In this document: piece by piece, positions 7,997 through 17,818 of the stretch
Layout of the letters: each line of letters starts with the position of its first letter
Numbering within the stretch: position 1 is the stretch's first letter
Assembly (NCBI GenBank): GCA_045661345.1
Contig: JAZRFM010000025.1
Span: forward strand, 89,146-153,145
Direction of reading: 5' to 3'
From: RUG12461 sp045661345
GTDB taxonomy: Bacteria; Bacillota; Clostridia; Lachnospirales; Lachnospiraceae
Length of the DNA stretch: 64,000 nucleotides
Program-made: the position numbers and the translations under genes
The notes under the pieces: model-generated
Told to the model about the DNA's origin: nothing
The model's input: the letters and a program-made list of their open reading frames with translations, nothing else
Database searches by the model: none

Positions 7997-10039
7997 ATGG
8001 GCGGGATCAAAAAAGCCGATATCGGCGTTGCGGCATACCTGATGGCTGCGATTCTGTTTTTTATCATCCCGATTCCAAGCGTGATGCTGGACGTCATGCT
8101 TGCGATCAATCTGTCCATCGCCCTGATCGTCCTGTTTAACTGTCTTTTTGTCAAAGAAGTGCTGGACATGTCCTTTTTCCCGACACTGCTCCTCTTTACG
8201 ACGATCTTCCGGATCTCTTTGAATGTCAGCTCCACACGTCTGATCCTGACAACGGGAGAGCCGGGGAATGTGGTGGAAACCTTCGGTCAGTTCGTGGGCG
8301 GCGGTGATCTCGTCATCGGCGCGATCATTTTTATCATTCTGATTATCATCCAGTTTGTGGTTATCAACAAGGGCTCCGAGCGTGTTTCCGAAGTAACCGC
8401 GCGTTTTACGCTGGACGCCATGCCCGGAAAACAGATGGCCATCGATGCGGACTTGAATACCGGCGCGATCGATGATGCGGAAGCGAAGCGCAGACGTGAC
8501 AAGATCCAGAAAGAATCCGCTTTTTTCGGCTCCATGGATGGTGCGACAAAGTATGTCAAGGGAGATGCGACAGCAGGCCTGATCATCACCGGCGTCAACC
8601 TGGTGGGCGGTATCGTGATGGGCATGATGAACAGTGGGATGTCTGCGGCCGAGGCGCTGCAGAGATACGGGCTTCTCACCATCGGTGACGGGCTTTCCTC
8701 CCAGATTCCCTCGCTGGCGATCTCGCTGGCCACCGGTATTCTTGTCACGAAAGGGAGTGCGGAAGCGGATTTCTCCGGAATTCTGGTCAGTCAGCTCTTT
8801 GGCGTGCCGAAGGTACTGATGCTGGTGGGTGCGGCCCTGGCGTTGCTCGGAATTTTTACGCCCCTGAATGTGCTCCTGTTTCTGGCACTGGGCGGGATGT
8901 TCTTTATCGTCGGATACCGCATGAGCAAGACCATCGAGATCAAAGAAACAGAGGAGGAGGCGCAAACCGAGGAGGAACAGGCGGAGGAGATCCGCCGGCC
9001 GGAAAACGTGGTCTCTCTCCTTTCGGTGGATCCCATAGAATTGGAGTTCGGCTACGGCATCATACCGCTTGCGGATGTGAATCAGGGAGGCGATCTTTTG
9101 GATCGTGTCGTCATGATCCGGCGGCAGATCGCACTGGAGCTGGGTACCGTGGTGCCTATCATCCGTCTGCGTGACAATATCCAGCTCAACCCGAACCAGT
9201 ATATTATTAAGATCAAGGGCATTCAGGTTACGGAGGGAGAGATCCTGTTTGACCATTATATGGCGATGAACCCGGGATACGTGGAGGAAGAGATTACCGG
9301 TATTCCCACAACAGAACCCAGCTTCCACCTGCCTGCGACCTGGATCACGGAGAGCCAGCGGGAGCGTGCGGAGAGCCTGGGCTATACCGTAGTGGATCCC
9401 CCGTCCATCATTGCAACACACCTGACGGAAGTGATCCGTTCTCATATTGCGGAGCTGTTGACCAGGCAGGATGTACAGAATCTGGTCAACAATCTCAAAG
9501 AGAGCAATCCTGCCCTCGTGGACGAGCTGGTGCCAAAGCTCCTCGGGCTCGGAGAAGTGCAGAAGGTTCTGCAGAATCTTCTGTCCGAAGGAATTTCCAT
9601 CCGGGATTTGCTGTCCATTTTTGAGACTCTCGCGGATCATGCCACCACAACCAGAGACACGGATGTTCTGACGGAATATGTGCGGCAGGCGCTGAAACGC
9701 GCCATCTCCAACAAATACTTTCCCGCGAATGAAGCGACCAGCGTCATCACGCTGGATCCCAAAATCGAGCAGGAGATCATGGGATCTGTCAAGCAAACGG
9801 AACAGGGGGCATACCTCACCATGGATCCGGATCGCACGAAGGGCATCATGAAATCCGTGGAGGAAGAGACCACGAAGCTGGAGAATCTCGGAAAGATGCC
9901 CATCGTGATCACCTCCCCCATTGTTCGGATGTACTTCAAAAGGCTGACGGAAGACTTTTTCCATGATTTGATCGTCGTTTCCTATAACGAAGTGGAGTCA
10001 AACGTGGAGCTGCAATCCGTGGGAATGGTGACGGCATAG
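7997..10039 (+). CDS. flhA: Flagellar export apparatus protein FlhA
   Basis: FlhA forms the nonameric export platform that docks chaperone-substrate complexes. The 680-residue product has an N-terminal half with about eight membrane helices (to roughly residue 310), the FHIPEP-family signature region around RFTLDAMPGKQMAIDADLN near residue 140, an acidic linker (EEEAQTEEEQAEE), and a C-terminal cytoplasmic domain from about residue 335. AAAGGAGG precedes the ATG. Confidence 0.97.
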   Translation: MGGIKKADIGVAAYLMAAILFFIIPIPSVMLDVMLAINLSIALIVLFNCLFVKEVLDMSFFPTLLLFTTIFRISLNVSSTRLILTTGEPGNVVETFGQFVGGGDLVIGAIIFIILIIIQFVVINKGSERVSEVTARFTLDAMPGKQMAIDADLNTGAIDDAEAKRRRDKIQKESAFFGSMDGATKYVKGDATAGLIITGVNLVGGIVMGMMNSGMSAAEALQRYGLLTIGDGLSSQIPSLAISLATGILVTKGSAEADFSGILVSQLFGVPKVLMLVGAALALLGIFTPLNVLLFLALGGMFFIVGYRMSKTIEIKETEEEAQTEEEQAEEIRRPENVVSLLSVDPIELEFGYGIIPLADVNQGGDLLDRVVMIRRQIALELGTVVPIIRLRDNIQLNPNQYIIKIKGIQVTEGEILFDHYMAMNPGYVEEEITGIPTTEPSFHLPATWITESQRERAESLGYTVVDPPSIIATHLTEVIRSHIAELLTRQDVQNLVNNLKESNPALVDELVPKLLGLGEVQKVLQNLLSEGISIRDLLSIFETLADHATTTRDTDVLTEYVRQALKRAISNKYFPANEATSVITLDPKIEQEIMGSVKQTEQGAYLTMDPDRTKGIMKSVEEETTKLENLGKMPIVITSPIVRMYFKRLTEDFFHDLIVVSYNEVESNVELQSVGMVTA

Positions 10040-10049
10040 GAAGAATACC

Positions 10050-11360
10050 ATGACAATCAACAAGTTTCAGGGGAAAACGGAACAGGAAGCGGTGGAGAAG
10101 GCCCGCAAGGAGATGGGGCCGAACGCGGTGATCATGAATGTCCGCGCAATCAAGCCGAGAGGCTTTCTGGCAAGTCTGAAAGGGACGACGTATGAAGTGA
10201 CGGCGGCGATCGAAGAACGGGAGCAATACCGGGATCCCGTGCCCGCCCTCAAGACCCCCCTTAAGATGCATGACAATATCAGTGTGGCAGCGGATGAAAA
10301 TATCGCATTGCCTCCCCTGGGAGCGCGTCAGGCAGGTCCTGCCGGTCAGGGAAGCCGTCCGGCTCCGGACGCCGGCATTGAGAAACCCCGGGTGAAAAGC
10401 CCGGTGCTGCAGGAACAGAAGCCGGCGGAGGAGAGCGCCGAGCTGAAGGGACGGCTTGAGAATCTGCAGAAGCTGTTGGAAGAGAAGCTTCCGCAGGAGG
10501 AAAAGAAGAAGCCGGCCGAAGAGGACAATCAGATCGAGGCGGCAGACAGAAAAAACGCGCAAAGCGAGGAATTTCGCTTTTTACGGGCGGTTTACGGGAT
10601 CCTGCTTGATCATGAGGTGGATGAGAAATATGTGAACGAGATTTTGGACGATGTGGAGAAGGTTGCCCGGCATGGGAACGGTGTCGATCTCATCCTTTCC
10701 AATATTTACCAGAAAATGATTCTGAAATTCGGCACGCCGAAAACCATTGAGCTTTCAGGGAAAAAGCCGAAGGTGGTCTTTTTTATCGGACCTACGGGGG
10801 TCGGCAAGACGACCACCATCGCGAAGGTGGCTTCGGCCATGAAGATGGATCATGAAAAAAAGGTGGCGTTTCTGACGGCGGACACCTATCGGATCGCCGC
10901 TACGGAGCAGCTCCGTACCTATGCAAATATCCTGGATGCGCCCCTTACGATTATCTACTCGCCCCAGGAAATGAATGATGCCATCGAGCGCGTGAAGGCA
11001 TACGACCTGGTGCTTGTGGATACGGCGGGCTTTTCCCACAAAAGCGATGCACAAAGAGCGGATACGCGCGCGCTCATCGAGAGCCTGGATCCGAAATATG
11101 AGCGGGAGATTTATCTGGTATTATCCGCCACCACAAAATACAAGGATCTCCTGGAAATTGTGGATGTTTATCATGAGATGACCGCGTATAAGCTCCTGTT
11201 TACCAAGCTGGACGAGACCTCGACCTACGGGAATCTGCTGAATATCAAGCTTTATTCCGGTGCGGATATTTCGTATGTGACTACAGGACAGAATGTGCCG
11301 GATGATATAGAAGTATTTCACACCCAAAAGATTGTGAAGCAGCTTCTGGGAGGGAAATAG
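10050..11360 (+). CDS. flhF: Flagellar placement GTPase FlhF
   Basis: FlhF is an SRP-family GTPase that sets flagellar number and position with FlhG. The 436-residue protein has a basic N-terminal B domain, an extended low-complexity middle (about residues 85-170), an NG domain with GPTGVGKTTT (G1), DTYRIAATEQLR (G2/insertion box), and TKLDE (G4). The G3 motif reads DTAGFSHK at residues 324-331, where the family and SRP GTPases have DTAGR; the TTT codon at 11031-11033 is unambiguous. That substitution may alter activation of hydrolysis. FlhG follows three bases after the stop. Confidence 0.95.
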   Translation: MTINKFQGKTEQEAVEKARKEMGPNAVIMNVRAIKPRGFLASLKGTTYEVTAAIEEREQYRDPVPALKTPLKMHDNISVAADENIALPPLGARQAGPAGQGSRPAPDAGIEKPRVKSPVLQEQKPAEESAELKGRLENLQKLLEEKLPQEEKKKPAEEDNQIEAADRKNAQSEEFRFLRAVYGILLDHEVDEKYVNEILDDVEKVARHGNGVDLILSNIYQKMILKFGTPKTIELSGKKPKVVFFIGPTGVGKTTTIAKVASAMKMDHEKKVAFLTADTYRIAATEQLRTYANILDAPLTIIYSPQEMNDAIERVKAYDLVLVDTAGFSHKSDAQRADTRALIESLDPKYEREIYLVLSATTKYKDLLEIVDVYHEMTAYKLLFTKLDETSTYGNLLNIKLYSGADISYVTTGQNVPDDIEVFHTQKIVKQLLGGK

Positions 11361-11363
11361 CGG

Positions 11364-12242
11364 ATGGATCAGGCAGAACAGCTACGCAATGTGATCAAAA
11401 TGCGTTCCCGGACGGAAGAGGCGGCAAAAGCCAGGGTGTTTACCATCACAAGCGGGAAGGGCGGCGTCGGCAAAAGCAATGTTGCCGTCAATCTTGCAGT
11501 GCAATTCCGAAAGCTTGGGAAACGCGTTGTGATCTTTGATGCCGACCTTGGACTTGCGAACGTGGAAGTGATGTTCGGCTCCATCCCGAAGTATAATCTT
11601 TCCGACCTGATCTACAGAGGAAAGACCATGAAGGAGATCATCACACCGGGGCCTCTGGATGTCGGCTTCATTTCCGGCGGATCCGGCATCATGGCGTTAA
11701 ACAACCTCTCCCGGGATCAGATCATGTATCTGGTACGGAGTCTGTCCGAGCTGGATCAGATTGCCGATGTGGTGCTGATCGATACGGGGGCCGGGATCTC
11801 GGACAGTGTTATGGAATTTGTCATAGCCAGTGCGGAGATCCTGCTTGTAGCCACCCCTGAGCCCAGCTCCCTCACGGATTCCTATTCGCTGCTGAAGACG
11901 CTGTTTCGCAACCCGAATTTTCCGCAGAACGAAGCGGAGATTCACGTGATCGCAAATAAAGTGCTCAGTAAAGAGGATGCCGAGGCGGTTTATGAAAAGC
12001 TGGATACGGTGGTTCATCAATTCCTGAATGCGGATATTCATTATCTCGGGATGATTCCCCAGGACACGATGCTGGAAAAAGCGGTGCGCCAGCAAAAAAC
12101 GGTTTCGCTCCTGTATCCGGAGGCACAATCGACCAAAGCGTTTGAAGTACTGGCGAAAAATCTTCTCCATCACGAGCAGAAGGAATACGTTATGAAAAGA
12201 GGCTTCCTGCAAATGCTTGCAGGGCTTGTGGGAAAGGCATAA
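11364..12242 (+). CDS. flhG: Flagellum number regulator FlhG (MinD-like ATPase, YlxH)
   Basis: MinD/ParA-type ATPase that stimulates FlhF and limits flagellum number or pattern. The 292-residue protein carries the deviant Walker A motif SGKGGVGKS, the switch region FDADLGLANVEVMFG, and VLIDTGAG in place of the usual DTGAG Walker B context. A GGAGGG site lies upstream. The N-terminal 20 residues (DQAEQLRNVI) match the part of FlhG that activates FlhF. Confidence 0.94.
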   Translation: MDQAEQLRNVIKMRSRTEEAAKARVFTITSGKGGVGKSNVAVNLAVQFRKLGKRVVIFDADLGLANVEVMFGSIPKYNLSDLIYRGKTMKEIITPGPLDVGFISGGSGIMALNNLSRDQIMYLVRSLSELDQIADVVLIDTGAGISDSVMEFVIASAEILLVATPEPSSLTDSYSLLKTLFRNPNFPQNEAEIHVIANKVLSKEDAEAVYEKLDTVVHQFLNADIHYLGMIPQDTMLEKAVRQQKTVSLLYPEAQSTKAFEVLAKNLLHHEQKEYVMKRGFLQMLAGLVGKA

Positions 12243-12251
12243 AACGACAAA

Positions 12252-13007
12252 ATGAGAACAGACGTCCTGTCGATCGGAGACAAGGTTGAAATCAGAATTA
12301 TGGTGGAGGTTGCACAGGAAAGAAAAACCGGTGTGGCTCCTCGTGTTTTCAAAAGCCAGCTCCTTGATATCAAGGAAAACGGCGATCTGGAGCTTGCCAT
12401 GCCTTTCTCCGGCAGCAAGATCGTACTCCTTCCCCTGGAGCTGCGTTACGAGTTTGTCTTTATGGGGAAGGAATCCACCATGTATAAGGCAGAAGGGCAG
12501 ATCGCGGAACGCTATAAATCGGAAAACAGATTTATGATTCGCATACGTCTCGCGACGGATCTGGAAAAGATCCAGCGGCGGGCCTTTTTCCGCCTGGAGT
12601 GTTCCATGGATGTTTTCTTCTGGAAAATCACGGAAGAACAGATGGCACTTCCGAACACCGCCGCCATCATCCATGAGCTGCAGCAGAGTGAGGATTATCT
12701 GCATAACCAGATCAAGGCGCGTACCATTGATATCAGCGGCGGCGGCGCCAGATTTCAGACGGAGTATCCGCTGGAAGACGGACAATGCCTTTTGATGTGC
12801 ATCAATCTGAAGTCCGATGAGAGAGATGAGCAGATTACGGTGCCGGGACGCGTACTGACAAGTGAGCAGATCCGAACGGAGCATCATACGGTGTACCGCA
12901 GCAGGATCGTATTTGTGAACTCTGATAGGAAAGTGAATGAAACAATTGTCCGTTTCGTCTTTTCGGAGGAACGGAAATACCGTAAAAACGGGAAAGGTGT
13001 CTTATGA
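12252..13007 (+). CDS. PilZ-domain c-di-GMP-binding flagellar brake-type protein (YcgR/DgrA-like)
   Basis: A 251-residue protein of the YcgR/DgrA type, which binds cyclic di-GMP and slows or reorients the motor. The N-terminal YcgR-like beta domain covers about residues 5-95. The PilZ domain follows with both binding motifs intact: RRAFFR at about residue 98 (RxxxR) and DISGGGARF at about 160 (DxSxxG). Its place between flhG and cheB supports a motility role. The stop overlaps the cheB start as ATGA. The ribosome site is weak. Confidence 0.88.
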   Translation: MRTDVLSIGDKVEIRIMVEVAQERKTGVAPRVFKSQLLDIKENGDLELAMPFSGSKIVLLPLELRYEFVFMGKESTMYKAEGQIAERYKSENRFMIRIRLATDLEKIQRRAFFRLECSMDVFFWKITEEQMALPNTAAIIHELQQSEDYLHNQIKARTIDISGGGARFQTEYPLEDGQCLLMCINLKSDERDEQITVPGRVLTSEQIRTEHHTVYRSRIVFVNSDRKVNETIVRFVFSEERKYRKNGKGVL

Positions 13008-14083
13008 AAAAAAATATTCTGGTTGTCGATGATTCTGCACTCATGAGAAGAGTTCTCTGTGATATAATCGATGCAAGCGATAATTACGTCGTGGCAGATG
13101 TTTGTAAGGACGGACAGGAAGCATTTGACAAACTGAGCACCCAAAAATACGACGGGGTGCTGCTGGATGTGAATATGCCCCGCCTGAACGGACTGGAACT
13201 TCTGGATAAGCTTCGCGCAAACCGGATCGACGCGACAGTGATCATGGTCAGTACCGAGACTACGGAAAACGCTGACATCACCATGAGAGCGCTGGACAAG
13301 GGTGCGATCGACTTTGTCGCGAAGCCAACCAACATCATAGAGGCAAAAGGAACAGCCTTCCGGGACGACGTGACACGGGTTCTTGATGCGGTGGTGCAGT
13401 CGCACAGACACCTGTCGCAGCATCAGGCAGATCACAAGGCCGCTGCGGCGGCAAAACCTGCCGCACCGTCGATCCATCGTCTTCCGCAGGTGACGGGAAA
13501 GGCGAACCGCCTGATTGCGTTGGCATGCTCCACAGGCGGACCGAAGGCGCTCCAGAGTGTGATCCCGTTTCTGGATCCGAAGATCGATGCACCGATGGTT
13601 CTCGTACAGCACATGCCTGTTGGATTTACCAAATCCATGGCAGAACGACTGGACGAGATCAGTAAGGTTCACGTGAAGGAAGCAGAGAACGGGGAGCAGC
13701 TGCAGAAAGGCTGGGTGTACATTGCCCCGGGCGGCAAACACATGGAAGTCAGGAAAAATCCCGGCGGTGTGCACACGATCTATCTGCATGATGCACCACC
13801 TATCGGAGGACTGAGACCCTGTGCCGATGTGATGTACAAATCACTGGTGAATTGCGGATATGATGAGATCACCTGTGTTGTGCTTACCGGAATGGGAGCA
13901 GACGGGACGGAGGGGATCAAGGTGTTATCCGCGAGGAAACCGATTCATGTGATCGCACAGAATGCGGCGACCTGTGTTGTTTACGGGATGCCGAAAGCGA
14001 TCGCGGAGGCCGGGCTGGTGGATGAGGTTGTTCCGCTGACATCTGTTGCAGACACCATCAAAAAGAATGTGGGGGTACATTAG
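13004..14083 (+). CDS. cheB: Chemotaxis methylesterase/glutamine deamidase CheB
   Basis: CheB removes methyl groups from chemoreceptors for adaptation. The 359-residue protein has a receiver domain (Asp9-Asp10, phospho-acceptor Asp55 in LLDVNMPRLNG) and, after an Ala/His-rich linker near residue 145, a methylesterase domain with catalytic Ser in ACSTGGPKAL, His in QHMPVGFTKSMA and Asp in TGMGADGTEG. No cheR is visible in the window, so its partner methyltransferase must lie elsewhere. Confidence 0.97.
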   Translation: MKKNILVVDDSALMRRVLCDIIDASDNYVVADVCKDGQEAFDKLSTQKYDGVLLDVNMPRLNGLELLDKLRANRIDATVIMVSTETTENADITMRALDKGAIDFVAKPTNIIEAKGTAFRDDVTRVLDAVVQSHRHLSQHQADHKAAAAAKPAAPSIHRLPQVTGKANRLIALACSTGGPKALQSVIPFLDPKIDAPMVLVQHMPVGFTKSMAERLDEISKVHVKEAENGEQLQKGWVYIAPGGKHMEVRKNPGGVHTIYLHDAPPIGGLRPCADVMYKSLVNCGYDEITCVVLTGMGADGTEGIKVLSARKPIHVIAQNAATCVVYGMPKAIAEAGLVDEVVPLTSVADTIKKNVGVH

Positions 14084-14084
14084 T

Positions 14085-16205
14085 ATGGATGTAAGCCAAT
14101 ATCTGGAGATTTTTATTGACGAGACGAGTGAACACATTCAGGCGCTGTCCGACAGTATCATGGCGCTTGAAAAAGAACCGCATGATATGGATACCGTCAA
14201 CGAGATCTTCCGTGCGGCCCATTCTCTGAAGGGAATGGCCGGTACGATGGGATTCAAGCGTATGCAGCATTTGACGCATACGATGGAGGATGTGTTCCAG
14301 GAGGTGCGTTCCGACAAGGTACAGGTCAACAGTGCCATGATCGACATTCTGTTCAAGTGCCTGGATGCCATTGAAGGCTATCTTGAGAATGTGAAGAATA
14401 CCTCTAATGAAGGAACAGACGACAATGAAGCGCTGGTGAAGTCCCTGGAGGATTATCTGCATGCGGCAGAAGGCGCCACATCTGCTCCGGAGGAGAAATC
14501 CGCAGCCCCGGCCGCAGAGGAAGCGGCATCCGGTCAGGAAGCACCCTCGGATCAGGAACCTTCCTATCTTGACATAGAGCTTGCGGATGAGGAAAAAGAC
14601 GCCATCCGAGCTTCTCTGAATGCAGGACAGAAGGTATACGGTGTCACCGCCTATATCGATAAGGAATGCCTGCTGAAGGCGGCCAGAGCCTTCCTTGTGT
14701 TCAAGGCTGTCGAGGAATTCGGACAGATCATCGTATTCCATCCGTCCTCTCAGGAAATTGAAGACGAACAGTTTGAATTCGATTTCAGCTTTTTCCTGGC
14801 GACGGCAGAGACCGACTTCGAAAAGATCGCGGCTGCTGCGAGGGCAGTGACGGAGATCGTCGAAGTGCTCGGCGGTGAGATAGATGAAGATTTCTTAAGC
14901 GGCGGTAAAAGCGAAGAGGCGGAAAGTGCCGGAACAGATCTGGCGCCTGCCGTTGCTGAACCGGCATCGCAGGTGGCACCGGCTCCTACGGAGGCAAAGT
15001 CCTCCGGCAGCTCCAATGCTCCTGCGACCAAGAATAAACCGGTGGCCGGACGCACCGTCAGAGTGGATATCGAAAAGCTGGATTCGCTGATGAATCAGGT
15101 ATCCGAGCTTATCATTGCAAAGAACAGTCTGGTCTCTCTCAGCAATTCCGCCGACGGCAAGGGTCTGACCCAGCAGGAGGCAACAGAGCAGATCGAGTAT
15201 CTGGAGCGCATCACGACGACGCTGCATGAGTCCGTGATGAAAGTCCGCATGGTTCCCATCGAGAGCACTGTAAACAAATTCCCGCGTATGATCCGCGACC
15301 TTTCCAGAAAGCTGGATAAGAAGATGGAGCTGATCATGACCGGTGAGGATACCGAGCTTGACCGTACCGTGGTGGATCAGATCGGGGATCCGCTGCAGCA
15401 CCTGCTCCGGAACTCCGCAGACCATGGTCTGGAGTCCGCAGAGGTTCGTCGGGAAAGAGGGAAGCCGGAGACAGGTACGATCCGTCTCGATGCATATCAG
15501 GAAGGCAACAACGTTATCATCGAAGTAAGTGATGACGGAAACGGTATCGATACAGAGGCCGTAAAAGCGAAAGCCATTGAACGCGGCGTTGTTACGCCGG
15601 ATCAGGCCGAGACCATGAGCCAGAAGGAAATCGTCGACATGCTCTTTATGCCGAGTTTTTCCATGGCAAAAGAGATCACGGACATCTCCGGCCGTGGTGT
15701 GGGACTTGACGTCGTGAAGTCCAATATCGAGGCACTGGGCGGTGACGTTGAGGTGAAGAGCAAGCTTGGGGAAGGATCCAAGTTTACGGTGCGCTTGCCC
15801 CTGACGCTCGCGATTATTCAGGCATTGATGGTAGAAGTCAGGGATGAGAAATACGCCATTGCGCTGGCGTCCATCGAGACCATCGAAAACATTTCGGTGA
15901 CGGATATCAAGTATGTCGAGGCGAAGGAAGTGATTAACCTCCGCGGCGTGGTCATCCCGATCATCCGTCTGGATCAGATCCTGGAGTGTACACCCGAAAA
16001 AGAAGATGATGACAACCTTACTGTCGTGATTGTCAGAAAGGGTGAGAAGCTTGTGGGTCTTGTGGTTGACAATCTTGGCGGTCAGCAGGAGATCGTTATC
16101 AAGTCTCTTGGCAAATACATCAGCTATAACAAGATCATCAGCGGCGCAACGGTGCTCGGTGACGGCGGCATTGCGTTGATCCTTGATGTGAATGTCTTAA
16201 TGTAG
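14085..16205 (+). CDS. cheA: Chemotaxis sensor histidine kinase CheA
   Basis: CheA phosphorylates CheY and CheB in response to receptors. I place the start at ATG 14085, after GGGGG and one base past the cheB stop, giving 706 residues; an in-frame ATG at 14046 lies inside cheB and would add 13 non-family residues. Domains in order: Hpt (phospho-His46 in AAHSLKG), P2 CheY-docking domain (about 160-270), P3 dimerization (from about 330), HATPase with LLRNSADHGLE, DDGNGID and GRGVGLDVV, and a C-terminal CheW-like P5 domain. Linkers are Ala/Pro/Glu-rich. Confidence 0.97.
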   Translation: MDVSQYLEIFIDETSEHIQALSDSIMALEKEPHDMDTVNEIFRAAHSLKGMAGTMGFKRMQHLTHTMEDVFQEVRSDKVQVNSAMIDILFKCLDAIEGYLENVKNTSNEGTDDNEALVKSLEDYLHAAEGATSAPEEKSAAPAAEEAASGQEAPSDQEPSYLDIELADEEKDAIRASLNAGQKVYGVTAYIDKECLLKAARAFLVFKAVEEFGQIIVFHPSSQEIEDEQFEFDFSFFLATAETDFEKIAAAARAVTEIVEVLGGEIDEDFLSGGKSEEAESAGTDLAPAVAEPASQVAPAPTEAKSSGSSNAPATKNKPVAGRTVRVDIEKLDSLMNQVSELIIAKNSLVSLSNSADGKGLTQQEATEQIEYLERITTTLHESVMKVRMVPIESTVNKFPRMIRDLSRKLDKKMELIMTGEDTELDRTVVDQIGDPLQHLLRNSADHGLESAEVRRERGKPETGTIRLDAYQEGNNVIIEVSDDGNGIDTEAVKAKAIERGVVTPDQAETMSQKEIVDMLFMPSFSMAKEITDISGRGVGLDVVKSNIEALGGDVEVKSKLGEGSKFTVRLPLTLAIIQALMVEVRDEKYAIALASIETIENISVTDIKYVEAKEVINLRGVVIPIIRLDQILECTPEKEDDDNLTVVIVRKGEKLVGLVVDNLGGQQEIVIKSLGKYISYNKIISGATVLGDGGIALILDVNVLM

Positions 16206-16215
16206 GAGGTGTCCC

Positions 16216-16677
16216 ATGACGGAATTAGAATTAAACGAAGACAGTGCAATGCAGTACATTGTAGTAAAGATCGGCAGTGAACAGTACGGGATCAACATCG
16301 CGTCCGTGGACAACATCATCCGTATGCAGAAAATCACCAGGGTTCCGACGGCACAGTTCTATTTCAAAGGAGTGCTGAACCTGCGTGGCGTGATTGTGCC
16401 TGTCATGAGCATTCATCAGAGAATGGAGCTGGAGGAGAGCGAGATCACGGATAAATCCCGTGTCGTGATCCTTCGGATCGAGGAGAACGGGTTGCTTGGC
16501 ATCATCGTGGACGAAGTCAGCGAGGTAGTGACACTGACCCGTGATGAGATCGACCCGCCGAACAGAGATTCCAGATCCACCAAAGATTCTTTTATCAATG
16601 GGATCGGAAAGAATGGCGGAAGACTGATTTCGCTGTTTGATATCTCAACCATAGTTGATCAGGAAGAAATTGCATAG
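16216..16677 (+). CDS. cheW: Chemotaxis coupling protein CheW
   Basis: Adaptor linking chemoreceptors to CheA. At 153 residues it is a single CheW domain, with YIVVKIGSEQYGINI at the start, VLNLRGVIVPVM in the middle and LGIIVDEVSEV towards the end, all typical. A strong AGGAGG site precedes the ATG, and the gene lies 10 bases after cheA. Confidence 0.97.
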   Translation: MTELELNEDSAMQYIVVKIGSEQYGINIASVDNIIRMQKITRVPTAQFYFKGVLNLRGVIVPVMSIHQRMELEESEITDKSRVVILRIEENGLLGIIVDEVSEVVTLTRDEIDPPNRDSRSTKDSFINGIGKNGGRLISLFDISTIVDQEEIA

Positions 16678-16686
16678 GAGGAGACT

Positions 16687-17307
16687 ATGTCAAACTTTAC
16701 GTTGGAAGATGTAAACAGCATGTATTTTGATGTGCTGAAGGAAATCGGCAATATCGGTGCGGGTAACGCCACTACGGCTATCGCCAATATGCTGGGGTTG
16801 AAGATCGATATGAAGGTTCCGAATGTAGCGCTGCTGTCATTTCAGGAGCTGACTACGGCAATCTGCCCCGAGGAGGAAGTGGTCGTCGCGATTTTCCTCG
16901 AGGTGACAGAGGACATCGATGGCAGTATGATGTTCATCATGCAGAGAGAATCCGCACGTTACCTTGTGAACATTCTTATGATGAAGCAGGGGGAAGAGTC
17001 TCTGGAGTTTGATGAGATGGAACAGTCGGCGCTGAAGGAGATCGGCAACATTATTGCGGGGTCGTATCTGAATGCTTTATCCACACTGACAAATCTGAAG
17101 ATTGCCCCGTCAATTCCGTATCTTTCCATCGATATGGCGGCATCCATTCTTTCGGTGCCCGCGATCATGTTCGGGAAATACGGGGACAATGCGTTGATGA
17201 TCTCTACGGAATTCGGAGATGATGTGAAGATCGACGGACATTTTATCCTGCTTCCGGAGCCGGACTCCTACGACAAGATTCTGCAGTCACTTGGTATTCC
17301 GGTATAA
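16687..17307 (+). CDS. cheC: CheY-P phosphatase CheC
   Basis: CheC dephosphorylates CheY-P and controls the receptor deamidase CheD. The 206-residue protein has both pseudo-symmetric active-site helices: LKEIGNIGAGNATTAI near residue 18 and LKEIGNIIAGSYLNAL near residue 117, each with the essential Glu and Asn. GGAGGAG precedes the ATG. CheD follows, as expected for a CheC-CheD complex. Confidence 0.96.
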   Translation: MSNFTLEDVNSMYFDVLKEIGNIGAGNATTAIANMLGLKIDMKVPNVALLSFQELTTAICPEEEVVVAIFLEVTEDIDGSMMFIMQRESARYLVNILMMKQGEESLEFDEMEQSALKEIGNIIAGSYLNALSTLTNLKIAPSIPYLSIDMAASILSVPAIMFGKYGDNALMISTEFGDDVKIDGHFILLPEPDSYDKILQSLGIPV

Positions 17308-17325
17308 GAGATAAAGGAGATTATT

Positions 17326-17811
17326 ATGGCGAATGTCATAAAAATAGGAATCGCGGATATTGCCGTCAGTAAAGATCCGGATATTATAACGACGCTTGGT
17401 CTCGGATCCTGTATAGGGATCGCGATGTTCGACGCCACCTCCAAAATAGGCGGACTTGTCCATGTCATGCTGCCGGACAGCACCAAGATCAAACAGAATG
17501 CCAATCCTTCCAAGTTCGCGGATACGGGGATTCAGGAGCTTTTGAACCGTATGGTGAAGGCGGGCGCCAATAAAGCGCGGATTGTTGCGAAGATCGCAGG
17601 CGGAGCCAAGATGTTCGAAGTCAGTGGATCGACGGATGTCGGCAATGTTGGAGAGCGTAACGCACAGGCGAGTAAAGAAAAGCTGAAGGCTCTCGGGATC
17701 CGGCTGATCGCGGAGGATACCGGGGCGAATTACGGACGAACCGTGGAGTTGAACTGTGCAAACGGGGAATACGTGATCAAGGCGGTCGGGAAACCGATCA
17801 AGAAGATCTGA
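17326..17811 (+). CDS. cheD: Chemoreceptor glutamine deamidase CheD
   Basis: CheD deamidates receptor glutamines and is regulated by CheC and CheY-P. The 161-residue protein shows the catalytic Cys in TLGLGSCIGI and the catalytic His in GLVHVMLPDS, followed by the conserved KIAGGAKMF and NVGERN motifs. Length and position after cheC are canonical. Confidence 0.96.
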   Translation: MANVIKIGIADIAVSKDPDIITTLGLGSCIGIAMFDATSKIGGLVHVMLPDSTKIKQNANPSKFADTGIQELLNRMVKAGANKARIVAKIAGGAKMFEVSGSTDVGNVGERNAQASKEKLKALGIRLIAEDTGANYGRTVELNCANGEYVIKAVGKPIKKI

Positions 17812-17818
17812 GGAAGGA

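Noticed and set aside
7361..9964. Very long (867-codon) open frame on the minus strand opposite flhA and flhB
   Set aside because: It is the antisense of two clearly identified conserved genes, rich in His/Arg/Gln as expected for antisense reading of codon-biased DNA, with no ribosome site or family motifs.
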